DNA of 64,000 nucleotides from Ravibacter sp964559125 (GCA_964559125.1 CAZLGW010000002.1:225856-289855), one strand, 5' to 3'. Counted from the stretch's first letter, positions 54,956-62,178 are shown. The notes: generated by a model from the sequence alone, not told the origin. Translations and numbers: made by a program.

Positions 54956-55339
54956 ATGAATCTCCGATCGCTTCATCATATTGCCATTATTTGCTCTGAT
55001 TATGAGAAATCCAGGTATTTTTATAGTGAAATACTGGGTCTTGAAATAACCAGGGAAGTATTCCGGGAAGAAAGAGGCTCGTATAAGTGTGATCTGTCTT
55101 TAAACGGTACCTACCTGATTGAGCTGTTTTCATTTCCGGACCCTCCGGAGAGGCCTTCTTATCCGGAAGCGGCCGGCTTGCGCCATATAGCTTTCGGGGT
55201 AGATGATCTGGATAGTGCCATTGCACGCCTGGAAAGCCTGGGAGTGGCCTGTGAAGGGATAAGAGTGGACTCTTTTACGGGAAAGAGGTTTACATTTTTT
55301 GCAGACCCGGATGATCTGCCGATAGAGTTGTATGAATGA
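54956..55339 (+). CDS. VOC-family (glyoxalase-like) protein
   Basis: A 127-aa single vicinal-oxygen-chelate domain. The frame opens at 54,806, but the upstream codons come from the repeat; the ATG at 54,956 gives MNLRSLHHIAIICSDYEKSRYFYSEILGLEI, the right start. Metal-ligand candidates are His8, Glu in TYLIELFSF, His in LRHIAFGVDDLD and Glu in DLPIELYE. It resembles the GloA2/SMU1112c/YaeR group of small VOC proteins. Substrate unknown; detoxification of methylglyoxal or a dioxygenase-like reaction is possible. Confidence 0.9.
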   Translation: MNLRSLHHIAIICSDYEKSRYFYSEILGLEITREVFREERGSYKCDLSLNGTYLIELFSFPDPPERPSYPEAAGLRHIAFGVDDLDSAIARLESLGVACEGIRVDSFTGKRFTFFADPDDLPIELYE

Positions 55340-55411
55340 TGAATGAGTGGCATATCATATAGCCTGATTGGTTGATTGTCAAATTATTAGACTAACCTAA
55401 GATTAATCCGG

Positions 55412-55930
55412 ATGTATAAAGCTTCGATGGACAATACAACGAAAGTCATAACGACGCTTGTTGTCCTCCTGCTTGTGGGAGTAGAAATAATGCCTGTGAA
55501 ACGCCTGCTATCGCCGGATATAACTTTCGGAGAAGTGATAAGTCATACACTGGTACTCCTTTTACTGGTGGCGATGCTGGTAGGAACCTGGATGTTTGCA
55601 CCTTCACACTATGAGATCGATGCCGGACACCTCGTTATTCATCGTAACGTCGGACAAGTAACCATACCGTTAGGTGAGATCGCGGAAGTAAAACGACAGG
55701 ACGGTGTGTTGGGGCGATCTTTCAGAACATTCGGTGTTGGGGGAGTTTTCGGTTTTTACGGCAAATTTCATACGGATGGGGTAGGGTCTGCTACCTTTTA
55801 TGCAACACAGAGAAAGAACTGGGTATGGGTGAAACAGAAGAGCGGGAAGAATATTCTACTGACGCCTGATATGCCGGAAGAGTTTGTTGGCAGAATGAGA
55901 GAGCTGCTCAGACAGAGAGGTGTACGATAA
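55412..55930 (+). CDS. Membrane protein with bacterial PH domain
   Basis: A 172-aa protein with two N-terminal hydrophobic segments (about 12-28 and 42-62) and a C-terminal PH-like domain (HYEIDAGHLVIHRNVGQVTIPLGEIAEVKRQD ... FYATQRKNWVWVKQKSGKNILLTPDMPEEFVGRM). The VTIPLGEI and FRTFGVGGVFG pieces are typical of Bacteroidota bPH proteins. An internal ATG (55,427) is a possible alternative start. Role unknown; likely envelope binding. It stands alone. Confidence 0.82.
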   Translation: MYKASMDNTTKVITTLVVLLLVGVEIMPVKRLLSPDITFGEVISHTLVLLLLVAMLVGTWMFAPSHYEIDAGHLVIHRNVGQVTIPLGEIAEVKRQDGVLGRSFRTFGVGGVFGFYGKFHTDGVGSATFYATQRKNWVWVKQKSGKNILLTPDMPEEFVGRMRELLRQRGVR

Positions 55931-55993
55931 ATTCTACTAACGGAGGCACAGAAAAAAAACAAAGATTCACGGAGAAATTCTTTGTATCGTCTG

Positions 55994-56728
55994 TCAGAGG
56001 GAAAGTTCCTTGATCCGGATATTCCGGAACCAGATTTTTTCCTTCGCGTTGTGGCTTTGCAGCGCTATTTTGCCCGTATGACGTGGGTTGGCATAGGGCC
56101 ACTCTACAAACTTGCTTTGCTTTACGAGATTTGACCAGTTCTCGTCCCCATATTGGTAATCTACTACGAGCTTACCGTTGAGATAATGCCGGACGCGGGT
56201 TCCTTCCACCAGGATACGGCCTTTGTTCCAGGTGCCGGCGGGCTTGAAGGCGGTTTGGTCGAGGGGCGGGTGCATGTCGTAGTTGGCGCCCGTTTTCTGG
56301 GTATCCTTCAGGCTGATCTGTTCTCCCTGGGCAGTTTTTATGATATAACCGGTGTCATCGATGATCTGGTATTCGGGAGCAGAGAAGACCGTTCTTTTAA
56401 TATCGGGCCTTTCGAGCACTTTGTATAGCACGCCGCTGTTGCTGGCAGGTGGTATCTTGAATTCGAACCGCAGATCAAAATCCCCGTATTCCTTATTGGT
56501 TGTCAGGTCGCCTCCGCTGCCGTCGGTGGTGAGCATGCCGTCTTCGATCATCCAGCCTACGACTTTGTCCTGGTTGTAGCTATGCCATTCCCGGAGGTTT
56601 TTGCCGTCGAACAGGGTGACCCATTTAGCTTTTTTAAACAGGGTTTCGGTAGAGGCAAAGCCGGTCAGCAGGAAGAGAGCGCCTGCGAGGGTAATCGCGA
56701 GAAACTGAAGAGAGTGTTTTGATCTCAT
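55994..56728 (-). CDS. DUF1080 (3-keto-disaccharide hydrolase-like) secreted protein
   Basis: A 244-aa exported protein with a signal peptide (SLQFLAITLAGALFLLTGFAST). The DUF1080 jelly-roll has WVTLFDGKNLREWHSYNQDKVVGWMIEDGMLTTDGSGGDLTTNKEYGDFDLRFEFKIPPASNSGVLYKV, the hallmark of this concanavalin-like fold, and ends GKIALQSHNAKEKIWFRNIRIKEL. DUF1080 proteins include 3-keto-glycoside hydrolases that work with Gfo/Idh oxidoreductases; such an oxidoreductase is encoded at 42-44 kb, but no direct linkage exists here. Full length. Confidence 0.93.
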   Translation of the reverse strand: MRSKHSLQFLAITLAGALFLLTGFASTETLFKKAKWVTLFDGKNLREWHSYNQDKVVGWMIEDGMLTTDGSGGDLTTNKEYGDFDLRFEFKIPPASNSGVLYKVLERPDIKRTVFSAPEYQIIDDTGYIIKTAQGEQISLKDTQKTGANYDMHPPLDQTAFKPAGTWNKGRILVEGTRVRHYLNGKLVVDYQYGDENWSNLVKQSKFVEWPYANPRHTGKIALQSHNAKEKIWFRNIRIKELSL

Positions 56729-56748
56729 AGATAAAAATAGTGATCTGG

Positions 56749-57093
56749 TTATTCGTCCGGTACTTCTCCAAGGTTATGGTAAATGTAGTCAAAATCCGGA
56801 ATATACCGTAGCCATTCCGGCTCAGGCCCTTTGAACAGGTCCTTTAATGTATGATATGCCCACGTTTGCTTGCCATGATATGGTAGTATAGGAATAATCG
56901 GGGTTGGTTCTTCTCCATTGGAAACTTGTTTCATCAATCCCGAGAAGATATAACTTCCAAGCTGGATAGTAGTGTATTTGTAGACGGAGCTTTTATGTTC
57001 GATAAGCAGCGATATCTTTACTTCTCCTTTACCGTCCTTTTTTTGACAGGAATAGACTATATCGGATACCGTTCTGCGCAGCTCTGTTAAGTA
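56749..57093 (-). pseudogene. Remnant of an Rpn/PD-(D/E)XK nuclease (transposase_31-type) gene
   Basis: Only 114 codons of open frame remain, bounded upstream by an in-frame stop (57,094-57,096). The translation includes KISLLIEHKSSVYKYTTIQLGSYI and PTPIIPILPYHGKQTW and ends YIPDFDYIYHNLGEVPDE. LLIEHKS, PILPYHG and YIPDF are the conserved blocks of the Rpn (PDDEXK_2) family, which is normally near 300 aa. The N-terminal part and the C-terminal half are missing, so this is a decayed fragment. It lies between DUF1080 and tRNA-Pro, close to the integration site. Confidence 0.75.
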
Positions 57094-57197
57094 CTAATAG
57101 ACCGGGTGAGGCGACATTTCAGAGAATTTCAAAAAGATTATAGCTTGGAATGGTAAGTTTTTTTAACTTCGCGCTCGCTTTCGGGAAACCAATGGTT

Positions 57198-58790
57198 TTA
57201 CGGGATGTAGCGCAGCCCGGTAGCGCGCGTCGTTCGGGACGACGAGGTCGCAGGTTCGAATCCTGTCATCCCGACTTCACAGGACAAATCAGAATTATTT
57301 CTGGTTTGTCCTTTTTTGTTTTGGTGTAAGTTGCTGTCTATCACGTAGATATATTTGACAGCTTCGTTGACCCTACCAGTTCGAAGTGAACTATTTTCAA
57401 AATGCAGTTTTTCCGGGAAAATCGAACTAATCACCTCCCGTTTTTTGTCTATATCGGCGGTCTCATAGATATAGTCCAGCTTTAGGAGGTTGTCGATCCC
57501 TTTATCAAGTAGGGCTTTAAGGTTTATGTCGTTATGAGAAAGCCCGTTTAGTTTCGCTTGCAGCTTTTCTACCTTACTGCTGTAGTCTGATTTCATTTCC
57601 CTGAAATCCTCCGGCTCGATCTGTTTGGAGGATAGCAGGTCGCGGATATAGGACAGTTTATCTTCCAACTCCCTGATTTGCTTTTGGAGTTGCTTCCTGT
57701 CATCTAACAGATGGGCCGTTTGGCCCCGCCAGGCTTCCTGTAAGGCGATCTTATAAAGTTCTGCCATCTCCGGACGTGGGATGTACTTTTTCAGTTCATA
57801 GACAAACTGCTGGTTAACCGCATCAGCCCTGTACCTGAATTTACAGCCCGCAGAACAGTGGTAGTAAGAATAGCGCTTAGTGAACCCTTTTGATGCGCTC
57901 CCTGTCAATATTCTGCCGCATGACGGGCAAACCAGAAAGCCCCGTAGCGGCAGCGTTGAGTTGGAGACTACTTTTAGCCGGTATTGGTTTCGTTTTCTGC
58001 CATCCAGTACATCCTGTACCTGGTAAAACAAATCTTCGCTTATCAGCGGCTCGTGCTGTCCTTTGACAAAGCGGCTTTCATCGTCCTTGTATTTGGGGAT
58101 AAATATCTTCCCGCAGTAAACAGGATTACGGATCGCAAACCAGAAAAGGCCCTTGCTGCCTGTAAACCCCTTTTCTTTTGCCATTTTAAAGACTTGCTCG
58201 GTATTATATACCCCTTTGGCAATTTCCTCAAAAGACCAGCGTAGAATACCGGCCTGCGGTTCGTTGATGGCAATGTATTTTCTTCCCGCTTCATCCGTCC
58301 TGTTGACATAGCCGACAGGGGCCAGGCCCATATAGCGACCTTCTTTTTTCGCCCTCCGCATTCCGTTGATGACATTCAATGCCCTGCGGTCATTCTCCAC
58401 TTCAGGGGCTGCCAGATAAAAGGCCAGCATCATTTTGTTTTCGGGTACGGATAAATCCAGCGGCTGTTCGATTGCCTGCGGCTCCACGCCTAATTTTCGC
58501 AGCGTGTTGATCATCTGGTAGGCATCCCCGGCGTTACGGCTAAATCTGTCCCATTTGAGGAACAAAACCAGATCGGCTTTTCCTTTGTGCTTTTTAAGCT
58601 CCAGCAAATAGGCCTTCCATTCCGGGCGGACAAACGTCTTTGCGGAATGGTCTTCAAGCATCACCCTGCGGATGGAGATGTTATGAATGGCACAATACTT
58701 ACGCAGCAGCTCTTCCTGGCTGCGCTGCGAATAGCCCTTATCGGCCTGTTCGTCAGTGCTTACCCGTATGTACAAATCAGCTACCTTCAT
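57198..58790 (-). CDS. Large serine recombinase (integrase)
   Basis: A site-specific recombinase that integrates and excises a mobile element. The ATG at 58,788-58,790 gives 530 aa; a GTG six bases earlier is possible. The resolvase domain starts VADLYIRVSTDEQ with nucleophile Ser11. The recombinase domain (about 150-270) and a zinc ribbon with Cys288, Cys291, Cys312 and Cys316 follow. A coiled coil (about 350-425) is next. The final 25 residues (ending RATGLRYIP) are simply the antisense of tRNA-Pro: the frame runs through the tRNA and stops three bases beyond it. The natural C-terminus in the free element may differ, because integration replaced it. This shows that the crossover is at the tRNA 3' end. 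Confidence 0.93.
   Translation of the reverse strand: MKVADLYIRVSTDEQADKGYSQRSQEELLRKYCAIHNISIRRVMLEDHSAKTFVRPEWKAYLLELKKHKGKADLVLFLKWDRFSRNAGDAYQMINTLRKLGVEPQAIEQPLDLSVPENKMMLAFYLAAPEVENDRRALNVINGMRRAKKEGRYMGLAPVGYVNRTDEAGRKYIAINEPQAGILRWSFEEIAKGVYNTEQVFKMAKEKGFTGSKGLFWFAIRNPVYCGKIFIPKYKDDESRFVKGQHEPLISEDLFYQVQDVLDGRKRNQYRLKVVSNSTLPLRGFLVCPSCGRILTGSASKGFTKRYSYYHCSAGCKFRYRADAVNQQFVYELKKYIPRPEMAELYKIALQEAWRGQTAHLLDDRKQLQKQIRELEDKLSYIRDLLSSKQIEPEDFREMKSDYSSKVEKLQAKLNGLSHNDINLKALLDKGIDNLLKLDYIYETADIDKKREVISSIFPEKLHFENSSLRTGRVNEAVKYIYVIDSNLHQNKKGQTRNNSDLSCEVGMTGFEPATSSSRTTRATGLRYIP
57201..57274 (+). tRNA. tRNA-Pro (CGG)
   Basis: All four arms fold: acceptor CGGGATG/CATCCCG (57,201-57,207 with 57,267-57,273), D-arm GCGC/GCGC, anticodon stem CGTCG/CGACG around loop TTCGGGA (anticodon CGG), and T-arm GCAGG TTCGAAT CCTGT. 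Discriminator is A; CCA is not encoded. The gene reads into the serine-recombinase element: its 3' end touches the boundary. Confidence 0.95.
57282..57317 (+). terminator. Terminator of tRNA-Pro inside the recombinase gene
   Basis: GGACAAATCAGAA (57,282-57,294) pairs with TTCTGGTTTGTCC (57,299-57,311), with one G-T wobble, followed by TTTTTT. It would end tRNA transcription on the plus strand, and lies within the last part of the recombinase frame. Confidence 0.8.
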
Positions 58791-58837
58791 ACTCACTTCA
58801 AGTAAAAACCAATAAATATTTACAATAGGATCTTGCC

Positions 58838-58981
58838 CTATGGCTTTTTCAAATATTGCGAGACCAGGATATTTGCCAATAAGCGCAGGAAGTCGAGAAT
58901 GACACCGGCCTGTTCCAAAGATACCTCAATTCCTTTCTTGCGCAGCAGTTCTACCGCCTGCTCCGGTTTTAGCTTCTCCAT
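58838..58981 (-). CDS. 47-aa protein upstream of the recombinase
   Basis: A short gene with the sequence MEKLKPEQAVELLRKKGI then EVSLEQAGVILDFLRLLA and ending SQYLKKP. It has a strong Shine-Dalgarno (GAGGAGG, five bases before the ATG), rare in Bacteroidota and strong evidence that it is translated. The helical content suggests a two-helix DNA-binding or partner peptide; small proteins of this pattern occur in Bacteroidota mobile elements. It is transcribed toward the recombinase, 47 bases away, so it may be coexpressed with it and help regulate excision. Function unknown. Confidence 0.8.
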   Translation of the reverse strand: MEKLKPEQAVELLRKKGIEVSLEQAGVILDFLRLLANILVSQYLKKP

Positions 58982-58986
58982 TTGCA

Positions 58987-58993
58987 CCTCCTC
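58987..58993 (-). promoter_or_regulatory. Strong Shine-Dalgarno of the 47-aa gene
   Basis: Minus strand GAGGAGG, five bases before the start codon, unlike the weak leaders of the surrounding chromosomal genes. Confidence 0.65.
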
Positions 58994-59052
58994 ATGATCA
59001 ACCCACACAATTCCTTCGTGCAGAAGGATACCCGAGCGCTAAGATAATAAAC

Positions 59053-59094
59053 AGTTTTGACAATTTATATTTTACCAAAACTATTTTATCTTTG
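59053..59094 (+). promoter_or_regulatory. Divergent promoter/operator region of the mobile element
   Basis: The inverted words AGTTTTG (59,053-59,059) and CAAAACT (59,076-59,082) precede TATCTTTG (59,087-59,094), a -7 box that is 17 bases before the ATG at 59,112. The site lies between the 47-aa gene and the 233-aa gene, which are divergent, and may be bound by one of the element's own proteins. Confidence 0.4.
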
Positions 59095-59111
59095 TATCAC
59101 AAATCGCAGCA

Positions 59112-59813
59112 ATGGGCAAAGTTAGTTATAAGACCTACTTTAACGACCGGCTGAAGCAGGTGTACCTGCACGGTAAGCTGACCTATCCCTTATATGTCCA
59201 GGTGACCTTTGAGCGGAAGACCATCTTTTTTAAGAGCTATTATTTTGAGCTGTTTTCAAAGCCCCGGTATTTTTTATCCGTTGCCGGAATAAGCCGTGGC
59301 CCGTCTATCGAGGAAATAACAGCCAAAGAAAACGAGTTGATTGATTTTATTATCAATAAGCACCCCGATGATTTTTCATTGGATCTGTTCAAACGGGAAT
59401 ATGCCTTTTACAGCAAGGATTTGTGCGACATCATGGAGGAGGGCTTTATCGATTACATGTACACCTTCTTTCAGGACAAGGGTATGCCTGCATTTGCCGT
59501 AACCGTCAGGGAAGGCAGCAGGTACCGTATTGCTTATGAAGTGGTACGGGATATGAAGCGGGCGTTTACAAAGCCTTTCTACGAGGAACTGGTTGAAAAT
59601 TCGTTTTATTACGCACCGCCCTACCTGCCTGTGTATGGGTTTATGCAGCAGACAAAGAAGTGGCCTATGCTTAGTCTTACGGTGATGGAATGGGAAACGG
59701 GGGATACGCAGGCGGATTTTGAAGCGTATCTGAAAAAGTATTATCCGAAGAATGATGCTGGTGAAATAAGGGAAGAGGTTGACAGATGGTTAACGAATTT
59801 GAAAAATGAGTAA
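59112..59813 (+). CDS. Mobile-element protein of unknown function (233 aa)
   Basis: I do not recognise a named domain. The N-terminus (MGKVSYKTYFNDRLKQVYLHGKLTYPLYVQVTFERKTIFFKSYYFELFSKPRYFL) resembles the arm-type DNA-binding start of Bacteroidota tyrosine integrases, but no catalytic domain follows. The middle has SLDLFKREYAFYSKDLCDIMEEGFIDYMYTFFQDKG and the end NDAGEIREEVDRWLTNLKNE. It is a cytoplasmic protein with many Tyr, Phe and Lys. Divergent from the recombinase/47-aa genes with a shared control region, it may be an accessory DNA-binding factor (excisionase-like or directionality factor). Confidence in function is low, in the gene high. Confidence 0.75.
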   Translation: MGKVSYKTYFNDRLKQVYLHGKLTYPLYVQVTFERKTIFFKSYYFELFSKPRYFLSVAGISRGPSIEEITAKENELIDFIINKHPDDFSLDLFKREYAFYSKDLCDIMEEGFIDYMYTFFQDKGMPAFAVTVREGSRYRIAYEVVRDMKRAFTKPFYEELVENSFYYAPPYLPVYGFMQQTKKWPMLSLTVMEWETGDTQADFEAYLKKYYPKNDAGEIREEVDRWLTNLKNE

Positions 59814-60224
59814 AAATGCCAGTTGAAGTTCGTTAGCCAATGTGATGTATTACATCGCCGGCAAAAGAGAGTTCTGTTTTTTAGGCATTGTTTTGTCATT
59901 CTAAAAGATATAAAGATAACGATTTTGTCGGACGGTTGGTGGACTTGGTTTTCCCGTTTTTGTCTGACTATTGATGTTAGAGGTGTCGTCCGATAAACGC
60001 TCAACTAAGCACTAAACCCCGCATTACGCAAACCGATGTTGCAGCTGTGTTTTTTGCTATCCGCTTGTTTATATTCTGTTTTTTTTAACATTTGCGATAT
60101 TAAAATTTCTTTATAAGATATTGATTCTCGTTTAAACAAAAGCTTAATGGCTTTTGTTACTTCGTATTTTCCCTTTGGAACTTTACGGATAGTAATTCTA
60201 TTTTCAAATTTTATAAAGAAAAAA
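59814..60224. other. AT-rich gene-free spacer with repeat-like words
   Basis: This 411-base stretch has no convincing gene. A 78-codon minus-strand frame (60,005-60,241) overlaps the next gene start and has no family match. It contains the near-palindrome GTGATGTATTACATCGC (59,838-59,854) and, at 60,012-60,047, the first copy of the cassette-like repeat described under findings. Confidence 0.5.
60012..60047. repeat. Cassette-like repeat, copy A
   Basis: The core ACCCCGCATTACGCAAACCG (60,016-60,035) is followed by ATGTTG. It aligns with copies at 61,087-61,124 and 62,266-62,299 (shared pattern CCCGC-N-TTTTnCCAAnACG-ATGTTG). Confidence 0.45.
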
Positions 60225-60869
60225 ATGAATAATAAATTCAAAATCGCTGTGATTGGCGGTACAGGTAAGTCAGGAAAATATCTTGTTAAACAATTAATAG
60301 AACAAAGTTTTCAGTTCAAAATTCTTCTTAGAAATCCTGATAATTTTCAAATAAATAATTCATTTGTTGAGGTTATAAAGGGAGATGTAACAAATCCCAA
60401 TGCTGTCAGCACTTTAATAGATGGTTGTCAAGCGGTTATTAGTACGTTAGGTTTGGGTATTCCTGCGAGTGAACCAACGATTTTCAGTCAAGCAACTACC
60501 AATGTTATACAAGCAATGAATGAACACAAAGTTCGTAGGTATATAGTAACTACTGGGTTAAATGTTGATACGCCTTTAGATCATAAAAGCCCCAAAACAC
60601 TGTTCGAGACTGATTGGATGAGAAAAAATTTTCCAATTTCAACTGCAAATAAGCAGTCTGAATTCGATATTTTGTCAAACAGCGAGGTGGATTGGACTTT
60701 GGTCAGACTTCCTTCAATTGAGCAAACTGATGAGAAGCGTCAAATAGTTGTCAATTTAGAAGATTGTCCGGGTGATAAAATAAGTGCAACAAGTTTGGCG
60801 AATTTTCTAATTGAACAATTGTCAACCGATAAGTTTGTTAGAAAGTCGCCATTTATCGCAAATGTATAA
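60225..60869 (+). CDS. NAD(P)-binding reductase, NmrA/SDR-like
   Basis: A 214-aa Rossmann protein. The frame opens at 60,147, but the ATG at 60,225 gives MNNKFKIAVIGGTGKSGKYLVKQLIEQ, the dinucleotide motif GGTGKSG in the right place. Later blocks are VEVIKGDVTNPNAVSTLIDGCQAVISTLG, VRRYIVTTGLNVDTP and DWTLVRLPSIEQTDEKRQIVV, typical of the NAD(P)H-binding (NmrA-like, biliverdin-reductase-like) group of atypical SDRs. Catalytic Tyr-Lys is not classical, so it may be a reductase or redox sensor. The low GC compared with the left side suggests lateral transfer. A strong terminator follows. Confidence 0.88.
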   Translation: MNNKFKIAVIGGTGKSGKYLVKQLIEQSFQFKILLRNPDNFQINNSFVEVIKGDVTNPNAVSTLIDGCQAVISTLGLGIPASEPTIFSQATTNVIQAMNEHKVRRYIVTTGLNVDTPLDHKSPKTLFETDWMRKNFPISTANKQSEFDILSNSEVDWTLVRLPSIEQTDEKRQIVVNLEDCPGDKISATSLANFLIEQLSTDKFVRKSPFIANV

Positions 60870-60876
60870 TTGTATT

Positions 60877-60909
60877 AACAGTGAGTCTGAAAATGGCTCA
60901 CTGTTTTTA
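60877..60909 (+). terminator. Rho-independent terminator of the reductase gene
   Basis: AACAGTGAG (60,877-60,885) pairs with CTCACTGTT (60,897-60,905), followed by TTT. It is eight bases after the stop codon. Confidence 0.75.
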
Positions 60910-60994
60910 TTTTACGGATTCTCTTAACATTACTGCTAATGGAAAATGCATTGGCGAATAAATTGGACGAAAAGTTCAATTTAGACGGAACGTA

Positions 60995-61124
60995 GCCGAT
61001 GTGTTTTCATAGAAGCTAACTTCCGTAAAAAAGCTGAATGTGAAACACATTCGGCGGCAAAAAATGCAGAAACTTTCAATGTTGCACTTAACCCGCCATT
61101 TTGCCAATACGATATTAGTGGCTG
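60995..61124. repeat. Cassette-like repeat, copy B, with foldable hairpin
   Basis: GCCGATGTGTTT (60,995-61,006) pairs with AAACACATTCGGC (61,043-61,055), with one extra unpaired base on the right arm. The repeat core CCCGCCATTTTGCCAATACG lies at 61,092-61,111, followed by ATATTAG. The spacer 60,870-61,159 holds no gene. Confidence 0.45.
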
Positions 61125-61159
61125 GCATAATGTCAGGCAAATATATTTCGTTTTGTTGT

Positions 61160-61468
61160 TCACTTCTGATTTTTTGGGTTGTGATAATTCAGTAATTCTT
61201 TTAAGTCAGTTTCTGTTAATGGGTTTTCTGATTTGATTTCTTGTTCAACTCGCTTAAATCCTTTTGTGATTAGAAACTGTTCAAACTTTTTTAATTGTTT
61301 TTCTGATGCTGATGCAAATATATTTTTAAACTCAATGTCGTTGTCTGATATAATTTGATTGATATAGTCTTTAAGGTTAACATGTTTGATTAAGATTTTG
61401 TCAAGTTCAAGAACTACATAATGAATACATTGTATAATTGCGGTGACTTCTTTTAATGTCGGTGAGTT
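61160..61468 (-). pseudogene. C-terminal half of the HEPN-like gene in the -1 frame
   Basis: Directly after the A7 run the -1 frame is open for 102 codons and reads NSPTLKEVTAIIQCIHYVVL ... IIQ-type helices, then DYINQIISDNDIEFKNIFAS, ending NYHNPKNQK before TGA (61,162-61,160). It has clear coding character and the same composition as the part upstream. Joined by one added A or by -1 slippage on C-AAA-AAA-A, the total protein would be 312 aa. I cannot tell a mutation, a sequencing error and programmed slippage apart. Confidence 0.6.
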
Positions 61469-62097
61469 TTTTTGTCAAAATTATTGACCATTAAATTAGA
61501 GTCTAATCCTCTAAATCTTTCAGCCACGTCTATTGCGTTTGCATTATTAAGTAAAAAGTTTCTGTATTCTGCCTCTAATTCGTTGTCAGCGTGAAAGTGA
61601 ACAAGATTGTTTCTCCATTGAATGCCTAAGTGAATTACAGAAAGAGGTACGTCAGTCTGATATTCTGAGAATTTTGTAATAGCTTTTAGCGTCTTGTATA
61701 TTGAACGTTCTGAAAATACTTTTTGAAGTTCAACGTCTTTAAAGTCAAAAGGCTTTTTTCTTAAATAACCAAGATAAGCGTCAAGAGAATCAATAGCCCA
61801 AGCGAGTGCTGAATTTCTCGCAAAACGTCTGCTTCTAACGGCAGAATCTTCAACTGATCTAGGATTCCACGTTGCGTGAAAGGATTCGTCTTTGGTTACT
61901 TTTCCTGTTCTTACGCCTTCAAGACCAACAAGAATTGTAATCAAATAATGATTAGTCTGTCCAAGCAAATTCTTGAAGTGATTAAGGTGTCCTGACCAAT
62001 TTAACTCTAATATTGTTTTATTTGTGCACCCAGCTAGATTTGAACTAACTCCTCCTACTTTATCTTTAGTGTCTTTGAAGGTAGGCGACTTGACCAT
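61453..62097 (-). CDS. HEPN-like domain protein, zero-frame product of a split gene
   Basis: A 214-aa AT-rich gene. The ATG at 62,095-62,097 lies inside a tRNA-like cloverleaf, so residues 1-24 (MVKSPTFKDTKDKVGGVSSN...) are probably not natural; the protein part proper seems to begin near ILELNWSGHLNHFKNLLG. The all-helical sequence contains RNNLVH (Arg162, His167), an R-x4-H motif of HEPN ribonucleases. HEPN proteins often act in toxin-antitoxin or phage-defence systems by cleaving RNA. After KK at codons 209-210 it ends in four odd codons (THRH), because of a frameshift at the A7 run 61,473-61,467; the continuation is in the -1 frame. Confidence 0.7.
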   Translation of the reverse strand: MVKSPTFKDTKDKVGGVSSNLAGCTNKTILELNWSGHLNHFKNLLGQTNHYLITILVGLEGVRTGKVTKDESFHATWNPRSVEDSAVRSRRFARNSALAWAIDSLDAYLGYLRKKPFDFKDVELQKVFSERSIYKTLKAITKFSEYQTDVPLSVIHLGIQWRNNLVHFHADNELEAEYRNFLLNNANAIDVAERFRGLDSNLMVNNFDKKTHRH

Positions 62098-62111
62098 TCG
62101 TCCTTAGGTGC
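62025..62111 (-). tRNA. tRNA-like cloverleaf with 22-base anticodon loop (degenerate)
   Basis: On the minus strand the acceptor GCACCTA pairs with TGGGTGC (one wobble), then discriminator A. The D-stem is GAC/GTC with a GG-containing loop. The anticodon stem CCTAC/GTAGG encloses 22 bases instead of 7. The T-arm is GTTAG TTCAAAT CTAGC with a canonical seven-base loop. U8 is absent. It is probably a decayed or inserted tRNA copy, not a working tRNA. The HEPN-like gene starts inside it. Confidence 0.4.
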
Positions 62112-62178
62112 TTTTAGTTTTTAAAATTTCGTTTATTTCAAATTTGCAGTGTCGTCCGCTGCTTGCCACTGGCGGTTT

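Noticed and set aside
55931..55993. Possible short gene between the PH-domain and DUF1080 genes
   Set aside because: The stretch is too short and carries words of the dispersed CACGGAG type; it is more likely repeat debris.
57201..57274. The C-terminal MTGFEPATSSS-type peptide of the recombinase as a conserved protein domain
   Set aside because: It is an antisense translation of tRNA-Pro; its conservation in databases comes from the tRNA, not from protein function.
60005..60241. A 78-codon minus-strand frame rich in Lys and Ile
   Set aside because: It overlaps the start of the reductase gene and the cassette-like repeat, has no leader and no recognisable family.
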